Positions 8,370 through 16,852 of a DNA stretch of 64,000 nt are shown here, piece by piece. The notes under the pieces are model-generated. The model worked only from the letters and a program-made list of their open reading frames with translations, was not told where the DNA came from and searched no databases. This DNA is from Martinezella rhizogenes (lineage in GTDB: Bacteria; Pseudomonadota; Alphaproteobacteria; Rhizobiales; Rhizobiaceae). The first letter of the stretch is position 1, and the number at the start of each line of letters is the position of its first letter. The position numbers and the translations under genes are program-made. The DNA is taken from positions 434,001-498,000 of the forward strand of contig JAAMEZ010000036.1 of assembly GCA_013322215.1 (NCBI GenBank), read 5' to 3'.

Positions 8370-9515
8370 TTACTCCCAAGAACGAGACGTTGAAGCATAG
8401 AGGTCGTCGATGACCTGCTCGCCAAGTGCAAAGCCGGTCGAAGCACCCGTTCCGCCGGTCACCATGACGAGGCGGACATGATCGGCGGGACGCTCGACCA
8501 GTACCGTCCGCTCCTTCGAGGAGGCATAGGTGCCGATCCAGCGATTGACGACGGTGCGGCCCGGAAGGTCGAACACGCGATCGAATTCATCGAGGATCAG
8601 CCGGTCGAAGCGCTCGCTGGCGAATGGTTGCTGCGCGTTACCATAGACGTGGCTATCGCCAACGACGAGCGAACCGTCGGCCGATTGGACGGCGATCAGA
8701 TGAACGCCGGCGGCGCGGCTTTCGGCCTCTTCCAAATCGAGCCGGCCTTTGAGCGCTTGCGCCTCCGGCAGGTCGGCAAAGCCTTCGTAACGGGCAAGGC
8801 TCATATCAGACATGACCGCAGCTCCGAACCGGCTCGGCTGGGCAGGTGCGACGCGCAGCATCTGCAGCGTGCAGATCGTGAGCGGATGCCTGGCGATGAC
8901 CTCGGGGAAGAGCGTCGAGAAATCGTCGCCGGGGCAGACGACGACGGCTTCCGCCTCGATCGTTCCATGGCTGGTCTCAACCCGCGTGCCATCGATGGCG
9001 TGAACAGCCGTGCTCCAACGGAAGTCGACATTGTGTCCCGCCTCGAGCCAGGCGGCGAGCTTCGGCAGTGCCTCGGAGGATTCCACGCGCAGCTCGTGCG
9101 GACTGTAAAGAACCGTCTCGACGCCATCGAGACGCAGGCTCGGCACAAGATCGCCAGCCTCTGCTTTCGTTATCAGGCGGCACTTTTCGCCCATCGGCGT
9201 CTTCACGAACGCATCGACCACGACGGCTGCCTCGGAACGTCGCGCGGGCATGACGAGACCGCGATGGATGACGGGAATACCAGCCTCGTCGACGATTTCC
9301 GCCCAGATATCGCGGGTGCGCATGGCCCGTTCCCAATGGGCGCCCGCCTTTTGTCCGGTGATGGTGACGAAGCCGAAATTGCGGATGGATGCACCGACAG
9401 CCTTGGCATTGCGCTCTATGACGACGACGTTCTTGCCTTGGCGCACAGCAGCCAGCGCAACGCCGATACCGACAATGCCTGCACCGACAACCGCAAGATC
9501 ATACCTATTCGCCAT
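8370..9515 (-). CDS. FAD-dependent aminophosphonate oxidoreductase (DadA/GlyOx-like)
   Basis: A 381-residue D-amino-acid-oxidase-fold flavoprotein. The N-terminal dinucleotide motif VVGAGIVGIG with ERNAKAVGAS is near residues 8-45, and a C-terminal TGGTGASTGFALGEQVI binds FAD. The sequence matches what I know of the phosphonate-associated family TIGR03364. It sits directly upstream of phnX and below a 2-aminoethylphosphonate importer, and no phnW-type transaminase is present. It probably oxidatively deaminates an aminophosphonate (2-aminoethylphosphonate, an N-methyl or a hydroxy derivative) to feed PhnX. The ATG at 9515 is preferred over the adjacent GTG because GAGGAAAGGG lies at normal spacing. 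Confidence 0.82.
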   Translation of the reverse strand: MANRYDLAVVGAGIVGIGVALAAVRQGKNVVVIERNAKAVGASIRNFGFVTITGQKAGAHWERAMRTRDIWAEIVDEAGIPVIHRGLVMPARRSEAAVVVDAFVKTPMGEKCRLITKAEAGDLVPSLRLDGVETVLYSPHELRVESSEALPKLAAWLEAGHNVDFRWSTAVHAIDGTRVETSHGTIEAEAVVVCPGDDFSTLFPEVIARHPLTICTLQMLRVAPAQPSRFGAAVMSDMSLARYEGFADLPEAQALKGRLDLEEAESRAAGVHLIAVQSADGSLVVGDSHVYGNAQQPFASERFDRLILDEFDRVFDLPGRTVVNRWIGTYASSKERTVLVERPADHVRLVMVTGGTGASTGFALGEQVIDDLYASTSRSWE

Positions 9516-9579
9516 CACTTCACCCTTTCCTCGGCCAGCATCGAACCATGGCCGTCAGTCTATAGGGCAAAGACTAGCA

Positions 9580-9638
9580 AAACGATATGACAGAATTATA
9601 AATTATCAGAAATTATATGATTTACCTATAGTTTGCAC
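9580..9638. promoter_or_regulatory. AT-rich upstream region of the FAD oxidoreductase-phnX operon
   Basis: This 59-base tract between the LysR stop and the oxidoreductase start is strongly AT-rich in a GC-rich neighbourhood and contains repeated AAATTAT words (for example 9602-9608 and 9613-9619). On the minus strand it contains TGTCATAT and AACTAT, which also occur upstream of the importer gene phnS. It probably holds the promoter and LysR site of the catabolic operon. Exact elements cannot be fixed by eye. Confidence 0.35.
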
Positions 9639-10541
9639 TCATGTCGAAGGCAGCCCGCCATCGACTTCGCGCGCATGCTCTTTCGCCACGTCGAAAAAGG
9701 CCTGGATGGCGGCGTGGTCGCGGCATTCCGGCAAAGTGACGAGGTAGTGACCGATCGCCAGCTCCGGTTCGACCAAGGGTACCACCTCGATATGATCGTC
9801 GGGCGGTACTTCACCCTCGATTGAGATTGCCAGCCCTATGCCAGCGGCGGCGGCGGCATAGGCAACATCGAGCGTCGCGACTTCGAGCACCGGCTTCAGC
9901 CGCACGCCCTGCTTTGAGGCAGCATCCTCGAGCAGCGTGCGGGTGCCGGAAGCCTTGTTCCAGAGCACCATGTCACGGCCGTCGAGATCGGCGAGCGTCA
10001 GTCGACCTTTCGCCAGCATCGGATCGCCCTTGCGGCCATAGATCGCCACGCGGGATTCATGCAGCCGCAGCGAGGAGAAGCGATTGTCCGGCGCGACCTG
10101 CGAGACGGCCGCGACATCGAGTTCGCCACGCAGTACTGCATCGGCCAGATCAAGCGAAGGCCCGCCGCGCGTCGTCAGACGCAGGGAGGGATATTCGCGA
10201 ACGAAAGCCGTCAGGATCGGCATGATCAGGCGGTGCGCGCTAAAGCCGATCGAGATCGTGCCCGTATTCAGCGACGTCGTGTCGGTGATTGCGCGATCGA
10301 CCTCGCCCAGGCATTTCAGCGTGATCCGGATCTTGGCGATCAGATCGACTGCCGACGGCGCGATGCTGACATTGTGACCATCGCGGATGAAGACGCGGGT
10401 GCGGCAAAGCTCCTCAAACGACTGGATCTGCGTCGAAACCGAGGGCTGGCTGATGCCAAGGTCCTCGGCCGCACGGGAGAACTTTCCCGTACGCGCCAAT
10501 GCTTCGACGGCTTTCATTTGCGCAAGCGTAACAGACGGCAT
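9639..10541 (-). CDS. LysR-family regulator of phosphonate genes
   Basis: A 300-residue LysR regulator. The winged helix-turn-helix occupies residues 5-65 (TGKFSRAAEDLGISQPSVST), followed by the substrate-binding-like effector domain from about residue 95. The start is placed at the ATG at 10541, preceded by AAGGTGGGG; a TTG at 10586 is the upstream alternative. The gene lies between the importer and the FAD enzyme-phnX pair, on the same strand as both, which suggests that it controls both. It may belong to the aminoethylphosphonate-associated LysR family (TIGR03339, from memory). Confidence 0.85.
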   Translation of the reverse strand: MPSVTLAQMKAVEALARTGKFSRAAEDLGISQPSVSTQIQSFEELCRTRVFIRDGHNVSIAPSAVDLIAKIRITLKCLGEVDRAITDTTSLNTGTISIGFSAHRLIMPILTAFVREYPSLRLTTRGGPSLDLADAVLRGELDVAAVSQVAPDNRFSSLRLHESRVAIYGRKGDPMLAKGRLTLADLDGRDMVLWNKASGTRTLLEDAASKQGVRLKPVLEVATLDVAYAAAAAGIGLAISIEGEVPPDDHIEVVPLVEPELAIGHYLVTLPECRDHAAIQAFFDVAKEHAREVDGGLPST

Positions 10542-10646
10542 TCCGGACAGCCCCACCTTCAGAAATCGCACAGCTACCCGTTTCAATAAGTCGCGTATCC
10601 CGGTGACGCAACCGGCTTTCGGCCGGATGCGCCCCGAGACATGACA

Positions 10647-11444
10647 TCAACGCAGGACGGACCGGTTGGAAAGCCGCGACAGGCCCCAGAGCACGATCAA
10701 GGTCGCCACACCCAGGATCATCGTCAGCGTTGCGGCATCGAAGATGGCGCCGCGGTCGGAGAGCGCGAAAATATTGACCGGCAAGGTAACCCAGCCCGGC
10801 GGATAGACCATGACGGTCGCCCCCAGCTCGCCCATCGACATTGCGAAGCTGAGGCTGAAGGCTGCGACCAGATAGGGCATCAAGAGCGGCAGCGTAATGC
10901 GGCGCAGCCGATAGAACGGACGCGCGCCGAGGCTCTCGGCGATCTGCTCGCATTCGACCGGCAGACGCGCTAGGCCGGCCGAGACATTGCCGTAGGTGAA
11001 GGCCGAGATCAGCACGAAATGCGCGATCAGCACGATCATTCGCGTGCCATTCAGGAGCAGCGGCGGCTGACTGAAGGCGACTAGCAGGCCCAAGCCGATA
11101 GAGACGGACGGGACGGCGCTCGGTACGAAGAAGATCAGATCGAGCGCACGCTTGCGCAATGGCTTCATCTTGCGAAGAGCCAGGGCCGCCCAGGTGCCGC
11201 TGAGGAGTGCTGCGACGCTTGCGATCGCTCCGGTGATGATGCTTGCCTTCAGGCTGTCGAAGGAGTCGCTGCGAAAGGCGTTGGCATAATGCACCAGCGT
11301 CAGCTTGCTCGGCAGTATGTCATTCCACTGCCCGCTGATGCTGGCAAGCGCAATGACGGCGATCGGCAGGCCATAGACGATGGCGAAGAGTGGCACGACG
11401 AATGCCCAGACCAGAAGCCGACCGGACTTAGACCATATCAGCAC
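10647..11444 (-). CDS. phnV: 2-Aminoethylphosphonate ABC transporter permease (PhnV-like)
   Basis: A 265-residue inner-membrane permease of the PotC/PhnV type with about six hydrophobic segments. The cytoplasmic EAA-type loop is near residues 165-185 (AESLGARPFYRLRRITLP). The start is a GTG at 11444, overlapping the upstream permease by 17 bases, with GGAGG five bases upstream; the frame to 11606 is shadow of the previous gene. It pairs with the next permease and PhnT to import aminophosphonates. Confidence 0.86.
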   Translation of the reverse strand: MLIWSKSGRLLVWAFVVPLFAIVYGLPIAVIALASISGQWNDILPSKLTLVHYANAFRSDSFDSLKASIITGAIASVAALLSGTWAALALRKMKPLRKRALDLIFFVPSAVPSVSIGLGLLVAFSQPPLLLNGTRMIVLIAHFVLISAFTYGNVSAGLARLPVECEQIAESLGARPFYRLRRITLPLLMPYLVAAFSLSFAMSMGELGATVMVYPPGWVTLPVNIFALSDRGAIFDAATLTMILGVATLIVLWGLSRLSNRSVLR

Positions 11445-12297
11445 GATTGCCTCCGAAATGAGCGATGACAGCCCGATAGAGGCTATAAAGACCGAGCGAC
11501 AGCACGACGTTGACGACGGCAATGACGCAGGCCGTGGTGTAATCGAACTCCTGGATCGCCTTTGCGTAGATGAGCACAGGCAGCGTAATGACGCCCTTGG
11601 CGCCAATGAAGAGCACGATGCCGAATTCGTTGACCGTCAGGAGCAAGCAGAGACTGCCGCCGGCGATCAAAGCCGGCATTGCCGCCGGAAGAATGACCTG
11701 CCGAACGATACGCCACGGCTTGGCACCGAGGCTGCTCGCGACCTCGATCTGCGCCTGGTCGATCTGCGAGAAGGTGGCAAGCAGCGGCCGCATGACGAAA
11801 GGGGTATAAACGGTCGTTTCCGCCAGGATCACACCCCACTGCGAATAGAGAAAGTCGACAGGTGGCAAATCAACCTGCATCAGCCGCATCAGGCCTTCAT
11901 TGAGAAGGCCGGCCGAGCCGTAAATGAAAGTGAAGGCGAGCGTCACCAGAAAGGTCGGCAGCGCGATGAAAGTATCGATCAACCGCCCGCAGAACTTCGC
12001 GCCGGGAAAAGGCACGAAAGCGATGACAAGCGAGAAGATGAAGCCGAGCACGAGGCATCCCGCCGTCGAACCGAGCGCAATGACGATCGTGTGCTGCAAC
12101 CCGTCATGAAATTCGCGGGACGACAACACCTCCTCGAATGCTGCAAACGACAGAGTGCCGGGATCACCCAGCGACTGCCTGGTAATGAGACCGAGCGGGT
12201 AGAAGAACAAGATCGCCAGGATGAGAAGCGGCGGCACGCTCCAGAGGCGGTCCCAGCCTGGACGGCGCGCGATCGATCCGGCCGCGATATCAGCCAT
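11428..12297 (-). CDS. phnU: 2-Aminoethylphosphonate ABC transporter permease (PhnU-like)
   Basis: A 289-residue inner-membrane permease with a hydrophobic first segment (LLILAILFFYPLGL) and the EAA-type loop ASSLGAKPWRIVRQVILP near residues 180-197. The ATG at 12297 is chosen because GGAGG lies nine bases upstream inside the end of the ATPase gene; a second ATG at 12306 abuts the GGAGG and is unlikely. It overlaps both neighbours, the end of phnT and the start of phnV, so the importer proteins are translationally coupled. Confidence 0.87.
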   Translation of the reverse strand: MADIAAGSIARRPGWDRLWSVPPLLILAILFFYPLGLITRQSLGDPGTLSFAAFEEVLSSREFHDGLQHTIVIALGSTAGCLVLGFIFSLVIAFVPFPGAKFCGRLIDTFIALPTFLVTLAFTFIYGSAGLLNEGLMRLMQVDLPPVDFLYSQWGVILAETTVYTPFVMRPLLATFSQIDQAQIEVASSLGAKPWRIVRQVILPAAMPALIAGGSLCLLLTVNEFGIVLFIGAKGVITLPVLIYAKAIQEFDYTTACVIAVVNVVLSLGLYSLYRAVIAHFGGNRADMV

Positions 12298-13432
12298 GAC
12301 GGCCATCCTCCGGCACGAGGGTGACGTCGGCGGGATTGAAATGAACCGTCAGCATCGCGCCGGGAACAGGCGGAGCACTCATCGGCGCCGAGGACATGCG
12401 GACCTCCTGTCCGGCAATATCGAGGGTGACATTGTGGGTATCGCCCTGCCATTGCACGCTGCGCACGACGCCGGTCAGCCGGTTACTGTCGCCCTCCGGT
12501 GCATCAAGGCGGAAATCATGCGGCCTGGCGCAAAGCAGGCAATCGCTGCCCGCAGATAGACGATGATGGTTACGGGCAACCAATACCTGATCGCCGAACC
12601 TCACCCGTGCCCGCTGATCGTCGAGCGGCTGAACGCCCTTGACCTCGAGGAGGTTGGCGCGACCGAGAAACTCCGCGGAGAAGCGGTTCGGCGGATAGCG
12701 AAACAGCGACTGGGCATCACCGAAAGCCCGAAGCTTTCCGTCGCGCATGATGCCGATATGATTGGCAAGCGTCAGCGCTTCCGACTGGTCGTGCGTGACA
12801 TAGAGCACGGTTAGCGACGGCAGCTCGCGATGAAGCCTGGCGAGCTCATCGACCATCGAGCGACGGATCTGTGCGTCGAGCGCCGACAGCGGCTCGTCGA
12901 GCAATAGCACCTGCGGACGGATGGCGATGGCGCGGGCAATGGCGACGCGTTGCTGCTGGCCGCCGGAAAGCTCGCGCGGATAGCGCTTGGCATAGGCCGC
13001 CATGCCGACCATGGCCAGAGCTTTCGGGACGCGGACCCGAATGATCTCCTCCGGCGTACGGCGAGCCCGCAGCCCGAAGGCGACATTCTCCTTCACCCGC
13101 ATATGCGGAAAGAGCGCGTAGTTCTGCACCACCATGCCGATATCGCGGTCATAGGGCGCGAGATTGGTGACGTCGCGGTCGCCGATCATGATGCGGCCGC
13201 CCGACGGACGGACGAAACCCGCCACGGCGCGCAGCGCCGTCGTCTTTCCCGAGCCGGACGGGCCGATCAGGGCGACGATCTCGCCCGGATTGACGGTCAG
13301 GTTCAGCGAGTCGAGAACGGTGAGGCCGTTATAGGCAACGGACACATTCTCGAAGGCGATCCGCTTGGCTGATGCGGCCGACGTTTCCGTCGGCCGCCCG
13401 CTCTCGGATGGCTTGGTGTTCGCCATCGCCAT
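12290..13432 (-). CDS. phnT: 2-Aminoethylphosphonate ABC transporter ATPase (PhnT-like)
   Basis: A 380-residue ABC ATPase with Walker A GPSGSGKTT near residues 57-65, Q-loop VVQNYALFPH, signature LSGGQQQR, Walker B VLLLDEPLSALD and switch THDQSEAL, followed by a C-terminal TOBE-like regulatory region from about residue 245 (usual for PotA-type ATPases). The start shares its first base with the stop of the binding-protein gene (TGATG). An N-terminal extension of about 20 polar residues precedes the core domain. Confidence 0.9.
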   Translation of the reverse strand: MAMANTKPSESGRPTETSAASAKRIAFENVSVAYNGLTVLDSLNLTVNPGEIVALIGPSGSGKTTALRAVAGFVRPSGGRIMIGDRDVTNLAPYDRDIGMVVQNYALFPHMRVKENVAFGLRARRTPEEIIRVRVPKALAMVGMAAYAKRYPRELSGGQQQRVAIARAIAIRPQVLLLDEPLSALDAQIRRSMVDELARLHRELPSLTVLYVTHDQSEALTLANHIGIMRDGKLRAFGDAQSLFRYPPNRFSAEFLGRANLLEVKGVQPLDDQRARVRFGDQVLVARNHHRLSAGSDCLLCARPHDFRLDAPEGDSNRLTGVVRSVQWQGDTHNVTLDIAGQEVRMSSAPMSAPPVPGAMLTVHFNPADVTLVPEDGRHG

Positions 13433-14463
13433 CAGTTGCTCGCGATCGCCTTGCCGTAGGCGTCGACGTCCTGCTTGAGGTCGGCGAGCACCTTATTCCA
13501 GTCCGGCGTCCAGATTTCGATACCGTCCATAATGGCATGCAGCTTCTTGAAGTTTTCATCGGTCGGATGGATGTCGGTGCGAACCGGCAAACCCTGTGCA
13601 ACGGCGCTGACATCCTTCTGCGCATCTTCGCTCAGCAGGAAGTCGATCAGCTTTTTGCCGTTTTCCGAATGCGGCGCACCGGATACGAGAGCGACGTAAT
13701 AGGGCAGCGAGAAGGCGGTCTTCTTGCCATCCGGACCGGCCGGGAAGAAGATCTTGATGTTCGGATTGTCGGCCTGCTGTGCAAGGTTCATTTGCAGGTC
13801 GCCGTTGGCGACGTAGAGTTCGCCCTTGTTGACGAGCGCGGTGAGCTTGCCGGTGGAAGCGGACGGGCCGAGATTGTTGACCTGCAGCTTCTTCAGGTAA
13901 TCGAGGCCGGCAACCTTGCCGCCGAAGGCGTGGAATGCCTGCAGCATCAGGGCGGTGCCGTCACCGGCCTGGCCGGGCGTGGAATACTGGATCTTCTGCT
14001 TGAACTTGGAATCGAGCAGATCCTGATAGGTCGCAGGCGCCGTCTTCAGAACCGAGCCGTTGTAGATGAAGTTCGGATAGTTGTTGATCATGGCGACGTA
14101 GAACCCCTTCGGATCCTTGTCGCGTGTTTCGATCTTGTCGGCGCCCTTCGGCGCATAGGTTTCGAGCAGACCTTCGCTTGCAGCCTTCTGCACGAAGGGT
14201 GGCAGGGTGACGAGAACGTCGGCCTGGGTGTTGGACTTTTCCTTCGACAGACGGTCAACGACGCCGCTCGAACCAGCCTCGACATACTGAACCTTGATGC
14301 CGGTCGCCTTGGTGAAGGCGTCGAATTCGTTTCCGTACCAGCTCGGCGTGCCGTCATGCAGGCCGTCGGCGCTGTAGATGGTGACGACATTGTCGGCGGC
14401 CATGGCCGGCAGGGCGACGGAGGCCAGCAGGCCTGCAAGCGCAAAAATGGATTTCGTTTTCAT
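13432..14463 (-). CDS. phnS: 2-Aminoethylphosphonate-binding periplasmic protein (PhnS-like)
   Basis: A 343-residue extracellular-solute-binding protein (type 2 fold). The ATG at 14463 has AAAGGAAAG upstream and starts a clear signal peptide (MKTKSIFALAGLLASVALP, cleavage near AMAA). Mature phrases such as VTIYSADGLHDGTPSWYGNEF and VEAGSSGVVDRLSKEK fit the aminoethylphosphonate/iron-type binding proteins. It is the first gene of the importer operon and has its own dyad-rich upstream region at 14541-14582. The ligand assignment rests on phnX and the FAD enzyme nearby. Confidence 0.85.
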   Translation of the reverse strand: MKTKSIFALAGLLASVALPAMAADNVVTIYSADGLHDGTPSWYGNEFDAFTKATGIKVQYVEAGSSGVVDRLSKEKSNTQADVLVTLPPFVQKAASEGLLETYAPKGADKIETRDKDPKGFYVAMINNYPNFIYNGSVLKTAPATYQDLLDSKFKQKIQYSTPGQAGDGTALMLQAFHAFGGKVAGLDYLKKLQVNNLGPSASTGKLTALVNKGELYVANGDLQMNLAQQADNPNIKIFFPAGPDGKKTAFSLPYYVALVSGAPHSENGKKLIDFLLSEDAQKDVSAVAQGLPVRTDIHPTDENFKKLHAIMDGIEIWTPDWNKVLADLKQDVDAYGKAIASN

Positions 14464-14540
14464 GATCTTTCCTTTGCTCAATGACTTGACCCCAGCCAGC
14501 ATTCGGAGACGGGCTAACGTTAGACGGCGCGAGCAAATTC

Positions 14541-14582
14541 ATAGTTAAAAACTATTTCATTTATATGACAATAGCTTTTGTC
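14541..14582. promoter_or_regulatory. LysR-type box and second dyad upstream of phnS
   Basis: ATAGTT-AAA-AACTAT (14541-14555) is a perfect inverted repeat and fits the LysR T-N11-A rule (T14542, A14554). A second near-palindrome, GACAATAGCTTTTGTC (14567-14582, 14 of 16 positions symmetric), lies 11 bases further upstream of phnS. Two sites in this arrangement are typical of recognition and activation sites for a LysR regulator. The gene at 9639-10541 is the likely binder (inference). Confidence 0.5.
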
Positions 14583-14743
14583 TATAATTTTGATAAGGGA
14601 ACAGAACTTTCTTGACCGATGCGATCAAGACCGGCTTTGGATGATTTATTGATGTGAACCGGCCAATGATCACGACGCCCCGGCTCCGCAAAAATACGGG
14701 GGCTGACGGGAACATAAAGGCCAGTAGCGCAGGCGACGATGGC

Positions 14744-15343
14744 CTAACCGCTTACGGATCTTCGACAGAAATCGGTCACAGCCGCAACGAGTTTGCGCCG
14801 ATCGACATCAGGCCCATCGGCCAGACAGTCATCCACCGCGCTGTGCATGGAATTGAACAGCATGACGGCTGTGAGCCGGGCATCGACAAAGACGAACGCG
14901 CCGGCGGCATGACCTTCGATGAGGAAGGACGTCAGGCGGCTGACAAGGGGATTGGCCCGCTTCATGTCCCGCTTCGTCGGCTGAAACTCATGAAATACCA
15001 GATCGTGGAGCGCGACCTCGTCTAGATAGCCAAGCACGCAGGCCTCCATCAAAACGTCGAGCCGCCGCACCCAACTGTCAGAGGCAGACGCTCTGGCGAT
15101 GGCATCGATCCTTTCGCAAAAGAACTCGATGAAACGCGCTTGCAGGGCTTTAAGGACATCGTCCTTGGTCTGAAAATAAAGGTAGAAAGTACCCTTGGCG
15201 ACGTCTGCGGCATCGACGATCTCCGCAACACTGGTCGCGGCAAACCCCTTCTCCAGAAACAGTCGCTGTGCGGCGTCCATCAATTCCTCACGGCGAATTT
15301 CCGGCGGCTTGGTGCGCGGACGCGGACGATCTGTAACGGTCAC
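14744..15343 (-). CDS. TetR-family regulator
   Basis: A 199-residue TetR-type repressor. The N-terminal helix-turn-helix (residues about 20-65) contains AAQRLFLEKGFAATSVAEIV and GTFYLYFQTKDD; the rest is an all-helical ligand domain. The start is a GTG at 15343 with GAGGAGAA upstream. A frame to 15439 exists but would overlap the preceding gene. It ends an apparent three-gene operon with two small related proteins (16-base gap), and a TetR-type operator is found upstream of the operon's first gene, which suggests autoregulation. Confidence 0.87.
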   Translation of the reverse strand: MTVTDRPRPRTKPPEIRREELMDAAQRLFLEKGFAATSVAEIVDAADVAKGTFYLYFQTKDDVLKALQARFIEFFCERIDAIARASASDSWVRRLDVLMEACVLGYLDEVALHDLVFHEFQPTKRDMKRANPLVSRLTSFLIEGHAAGAFVFVDARLTAVMLFNSMHSAVDDCLADGPDVDRRKLVAAVTDFCRRSVSG

Positions 15344-15359
15344 GGGTTCTCCTCGCTGT

Positions 15360-15788
15360 TCATAGGCTGTCGATGATGATACCCGCTGGAGAAAGAGCGG
15401 ATGCGCACAACCACCCCACCGCAAGCGAGCCCCTTTCAAAGACTTCTAACGGCATATCGAGCGGAAGACGAGCAAGACTTCGCCGAGCGTCATTGACCGT
15501 CGATGCCGGAGCGACGACTGCGACCCCGAGAAGGGATCGGCAAAATGTCTCGCGAACGACATCCAGTCGCCGCGCCAGCATGGGTAGCACAGCTACATCG
15601 CTTTGAAACGCGAATCCGCAAGCCGCGACCAGGAGGAGAGCAAAAGGTTGTTCGCGTCTCAGCCAGGACTCGACCATATCGAGGCCTGCACGCACGCCGT
15701 CCGCATCAAGCGGCGTTTCCGCGACCAGTATCGCGAGCGGCCAATGCGTCTCATCACCCTCGGGCACCATTGACATATGCGCGCTCAT
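15360..15788 (-). CDS. Small soluble protein, paralogue of the upstream gene
   Basis: A 142-residue protein that I cannot assign. Its start at 15788 overlaps the upstream stop by ATGA. The N-terminal part (THWPLAILVAETPLD, then an amphipathic helix and REQPFALLLVAACG) matches in layout the neighbour's HWPLVLSAARGTMS and GESFSTLRVFTDA, so the two look like diverged duplicates. Alternating hydrophobic strands and helices suggest a small alpha/beta fold resembling STAS/SpoIIAA-type proteins (inference). No catalytic motif or signal peptide is seen. Confidence 0.7.
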   Translation of the reverse strand: MSAHMSMVPEGDETHWPLAILVAETPLDADGVRAGLDMVESWLRREQPFALLLVAACGFAFQSDVAVLPMLARRLDVVRETFCRSLLGVAVVAPASTVNDARRSLARLPLDMPLEVFERGSLAVGWLCASALSPAGIIIDSL

Positions 15789-16228
15789 GACGGCCCGCGC
15801 AAAGCGGCCAAACCTCGCAACGCCCTTCCGACATCCAGCGGTCTTCCTTGCGTTGCCGAAAGGGAAGCAAGCCACATCGCGGCTTCATTGACATCATCGA
15901 ACATCTGCGCGGGAACTCCGAACAACTTTTCGGCATTCATGCGATTCATGTCTTCAAGAGCCTCCGACGGCACGACGGTCGCCATGCCGATGACGAACTG
16001 CCTGACGCGCTCGCCATTGGCCTGAAGCCAGACCTTTGCATCTTTCGCACCACCCTCCGGCCGTTTGAGCGCCTCGGCGTCCGTGAAGACACGCAATGTC
16101 GAAAAGGATTCGCCGCGATCGAGCCAGGCGTTCCAGTCCGAGAAGAAGGCGAGCTGCTCGTCGAGCGACATCGTGCCGCGCGCGGCAGAAAGCACGAGCG
16201 GCCAATGGCTGAGATCGTGACGGATCAT
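15785..16228 (-). CDS. Small soluble protein, first gene of a TetR-controlled operon
   Basis: A 147-residue protein of unrecognised family. It begins M-I-R-H-D-L-S-H-W-P-L and continues with an alpha/beta pattern (LRVFTDAEALKRP, then a helix ending in RQFVIGMATVVPSEA). The C-terminal helix region NAEKLFGVPAQMFDDVNEA resembles the part of STAS-like proteins that follows the last strand. It is translationally coupled to a related protein and followed by a TetR gene. A GGGGGAT lies nine bases upstream of the ATG. The operon could be a small regulator-effector unit; function unknown. Confidence 0.72.
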   Translation of the reverse strand: MIRHDLSHWPLVLSAARGTMSLDEQLAFFSDWNAWLDRGESFSTLRVFTDAEALKRPEGGAKDAKVWLQANGERVRQFVIGMATVVPSEALEDMNRMNAEKLFGVPAQMFDDVNEAAMWLASLSATQGRPLDVGRALRGLAALRGPS

Positions 16229-16355
16229 GACTGGATATCCCCCGATGCGGCAAGACGGAAGCAGGCGTCGCTCCGCATTGAGGCTCCCAACCTCTCAATA
16301 CGAACGATCATCCGGATGCCTCTCAAAACTTGACAATAATGCCCACATATATGAC

Positions 16356-16368
16356 TGACCGTCGGTCA
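16356..16368. promoter_or_regulatory. TetR operator TGACCG-T-CGGTCA
   Basis: A perfect 13-base palindrome with one central base, 128 bases upstream of the start at 16228. On the minus strand it lies between a TTTACA (-35-like) and a TATATG (-10-like), in the spacer position where TetR-family proteins usually block transcription. The TetR gene at the end of the same operon is the likely ligand. Confidence 0.6.
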
Positions 16369-16687
16369 TTTGTAAAGGGAGTCCGTTCTTTGAGCCTGAT
16401 ATTGTGGGGCTTGCACCCTGCCCGGCCTTAAAGCCGGCGCGAGCGCCCCATGCGGATTTGTCAGATGTGGTGGAGGTTTCGATCGCCTGGCTGGATTAAG
16501 CCATCTATCCGGATGCAGATTTCGCATACAACATGCCAGCGTCGGCATGATCTTGAGAGGAGCACCGGGCGCATAGCGGAACGCTATATGGCGCGTATAG
16601 ACACACAGCGAGGGGTCTTCGACCCATATCCTCCGCGTGTATTCCAAGACGCACCAACACAACCCTTAAATGATTGGCAGTGACTAT

Positions 16688-16787
16688 GTTTTCGACAATT
16701 TTAAAAAACCAATCACGCCCTCGAAAACTTGGCTTATGAATAGTTATGAGTGCGGCCGGAGCGCCAGGATAGTCTTCAAACTTTGAA
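16688..16787. promoter_or_regulatory. Dyad elements upstream of luxR
   Basis: Two inverted repeats precede luxR. GTTTTCGA (16688-16695) pairs with TCGAAAAC (16721-16728). TTCAAA-C-TTTGAA (16775-16787) is a compact perfect dyad 65 bases upstream of the luxR start. Neither fits the usual lux box, so they may bind another regulator. Confidence 0.35.
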
Positions 16788-16852
16788 AGACATCCAAAAC
16801 GCGCTGCTCACGGCTCAAGCACCACTTTCACTTCGGATTCTATGGTGAGACT

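Larger units (their letters stand above)
16229..16852. other. Intergenic region between the TetR operon and luxR
   Basis: This 624-base region has no convincing gene. The only sizeable frames (for example 16366-16662 minus, 16450-16683 plus) are rich in arginine, cysteine and proline and lack ribosome sites. It holds the promoter and operator of the small-protein operon (16330-16370), a middle part where I see nothing, and an AT-richer end (16680-16850) with two dyads upstream of luxR. Confidence 0.6.

Noticed and set aside
8370..8446. N-terminal extension of PhnX
   Set aside because: It would overlap the end of the oxidoreductase gene; the GTG at 8365 places the nucleophile and lysine at normal PhnX positions.
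16366..16662. 98-residue minus-strand frame in the luxR upstream region
   Set aside because: Composition (many Cys, Arg and Pro) is unlike neighbouring proteins, no ribosome site, and it runs over the TetR operator region.
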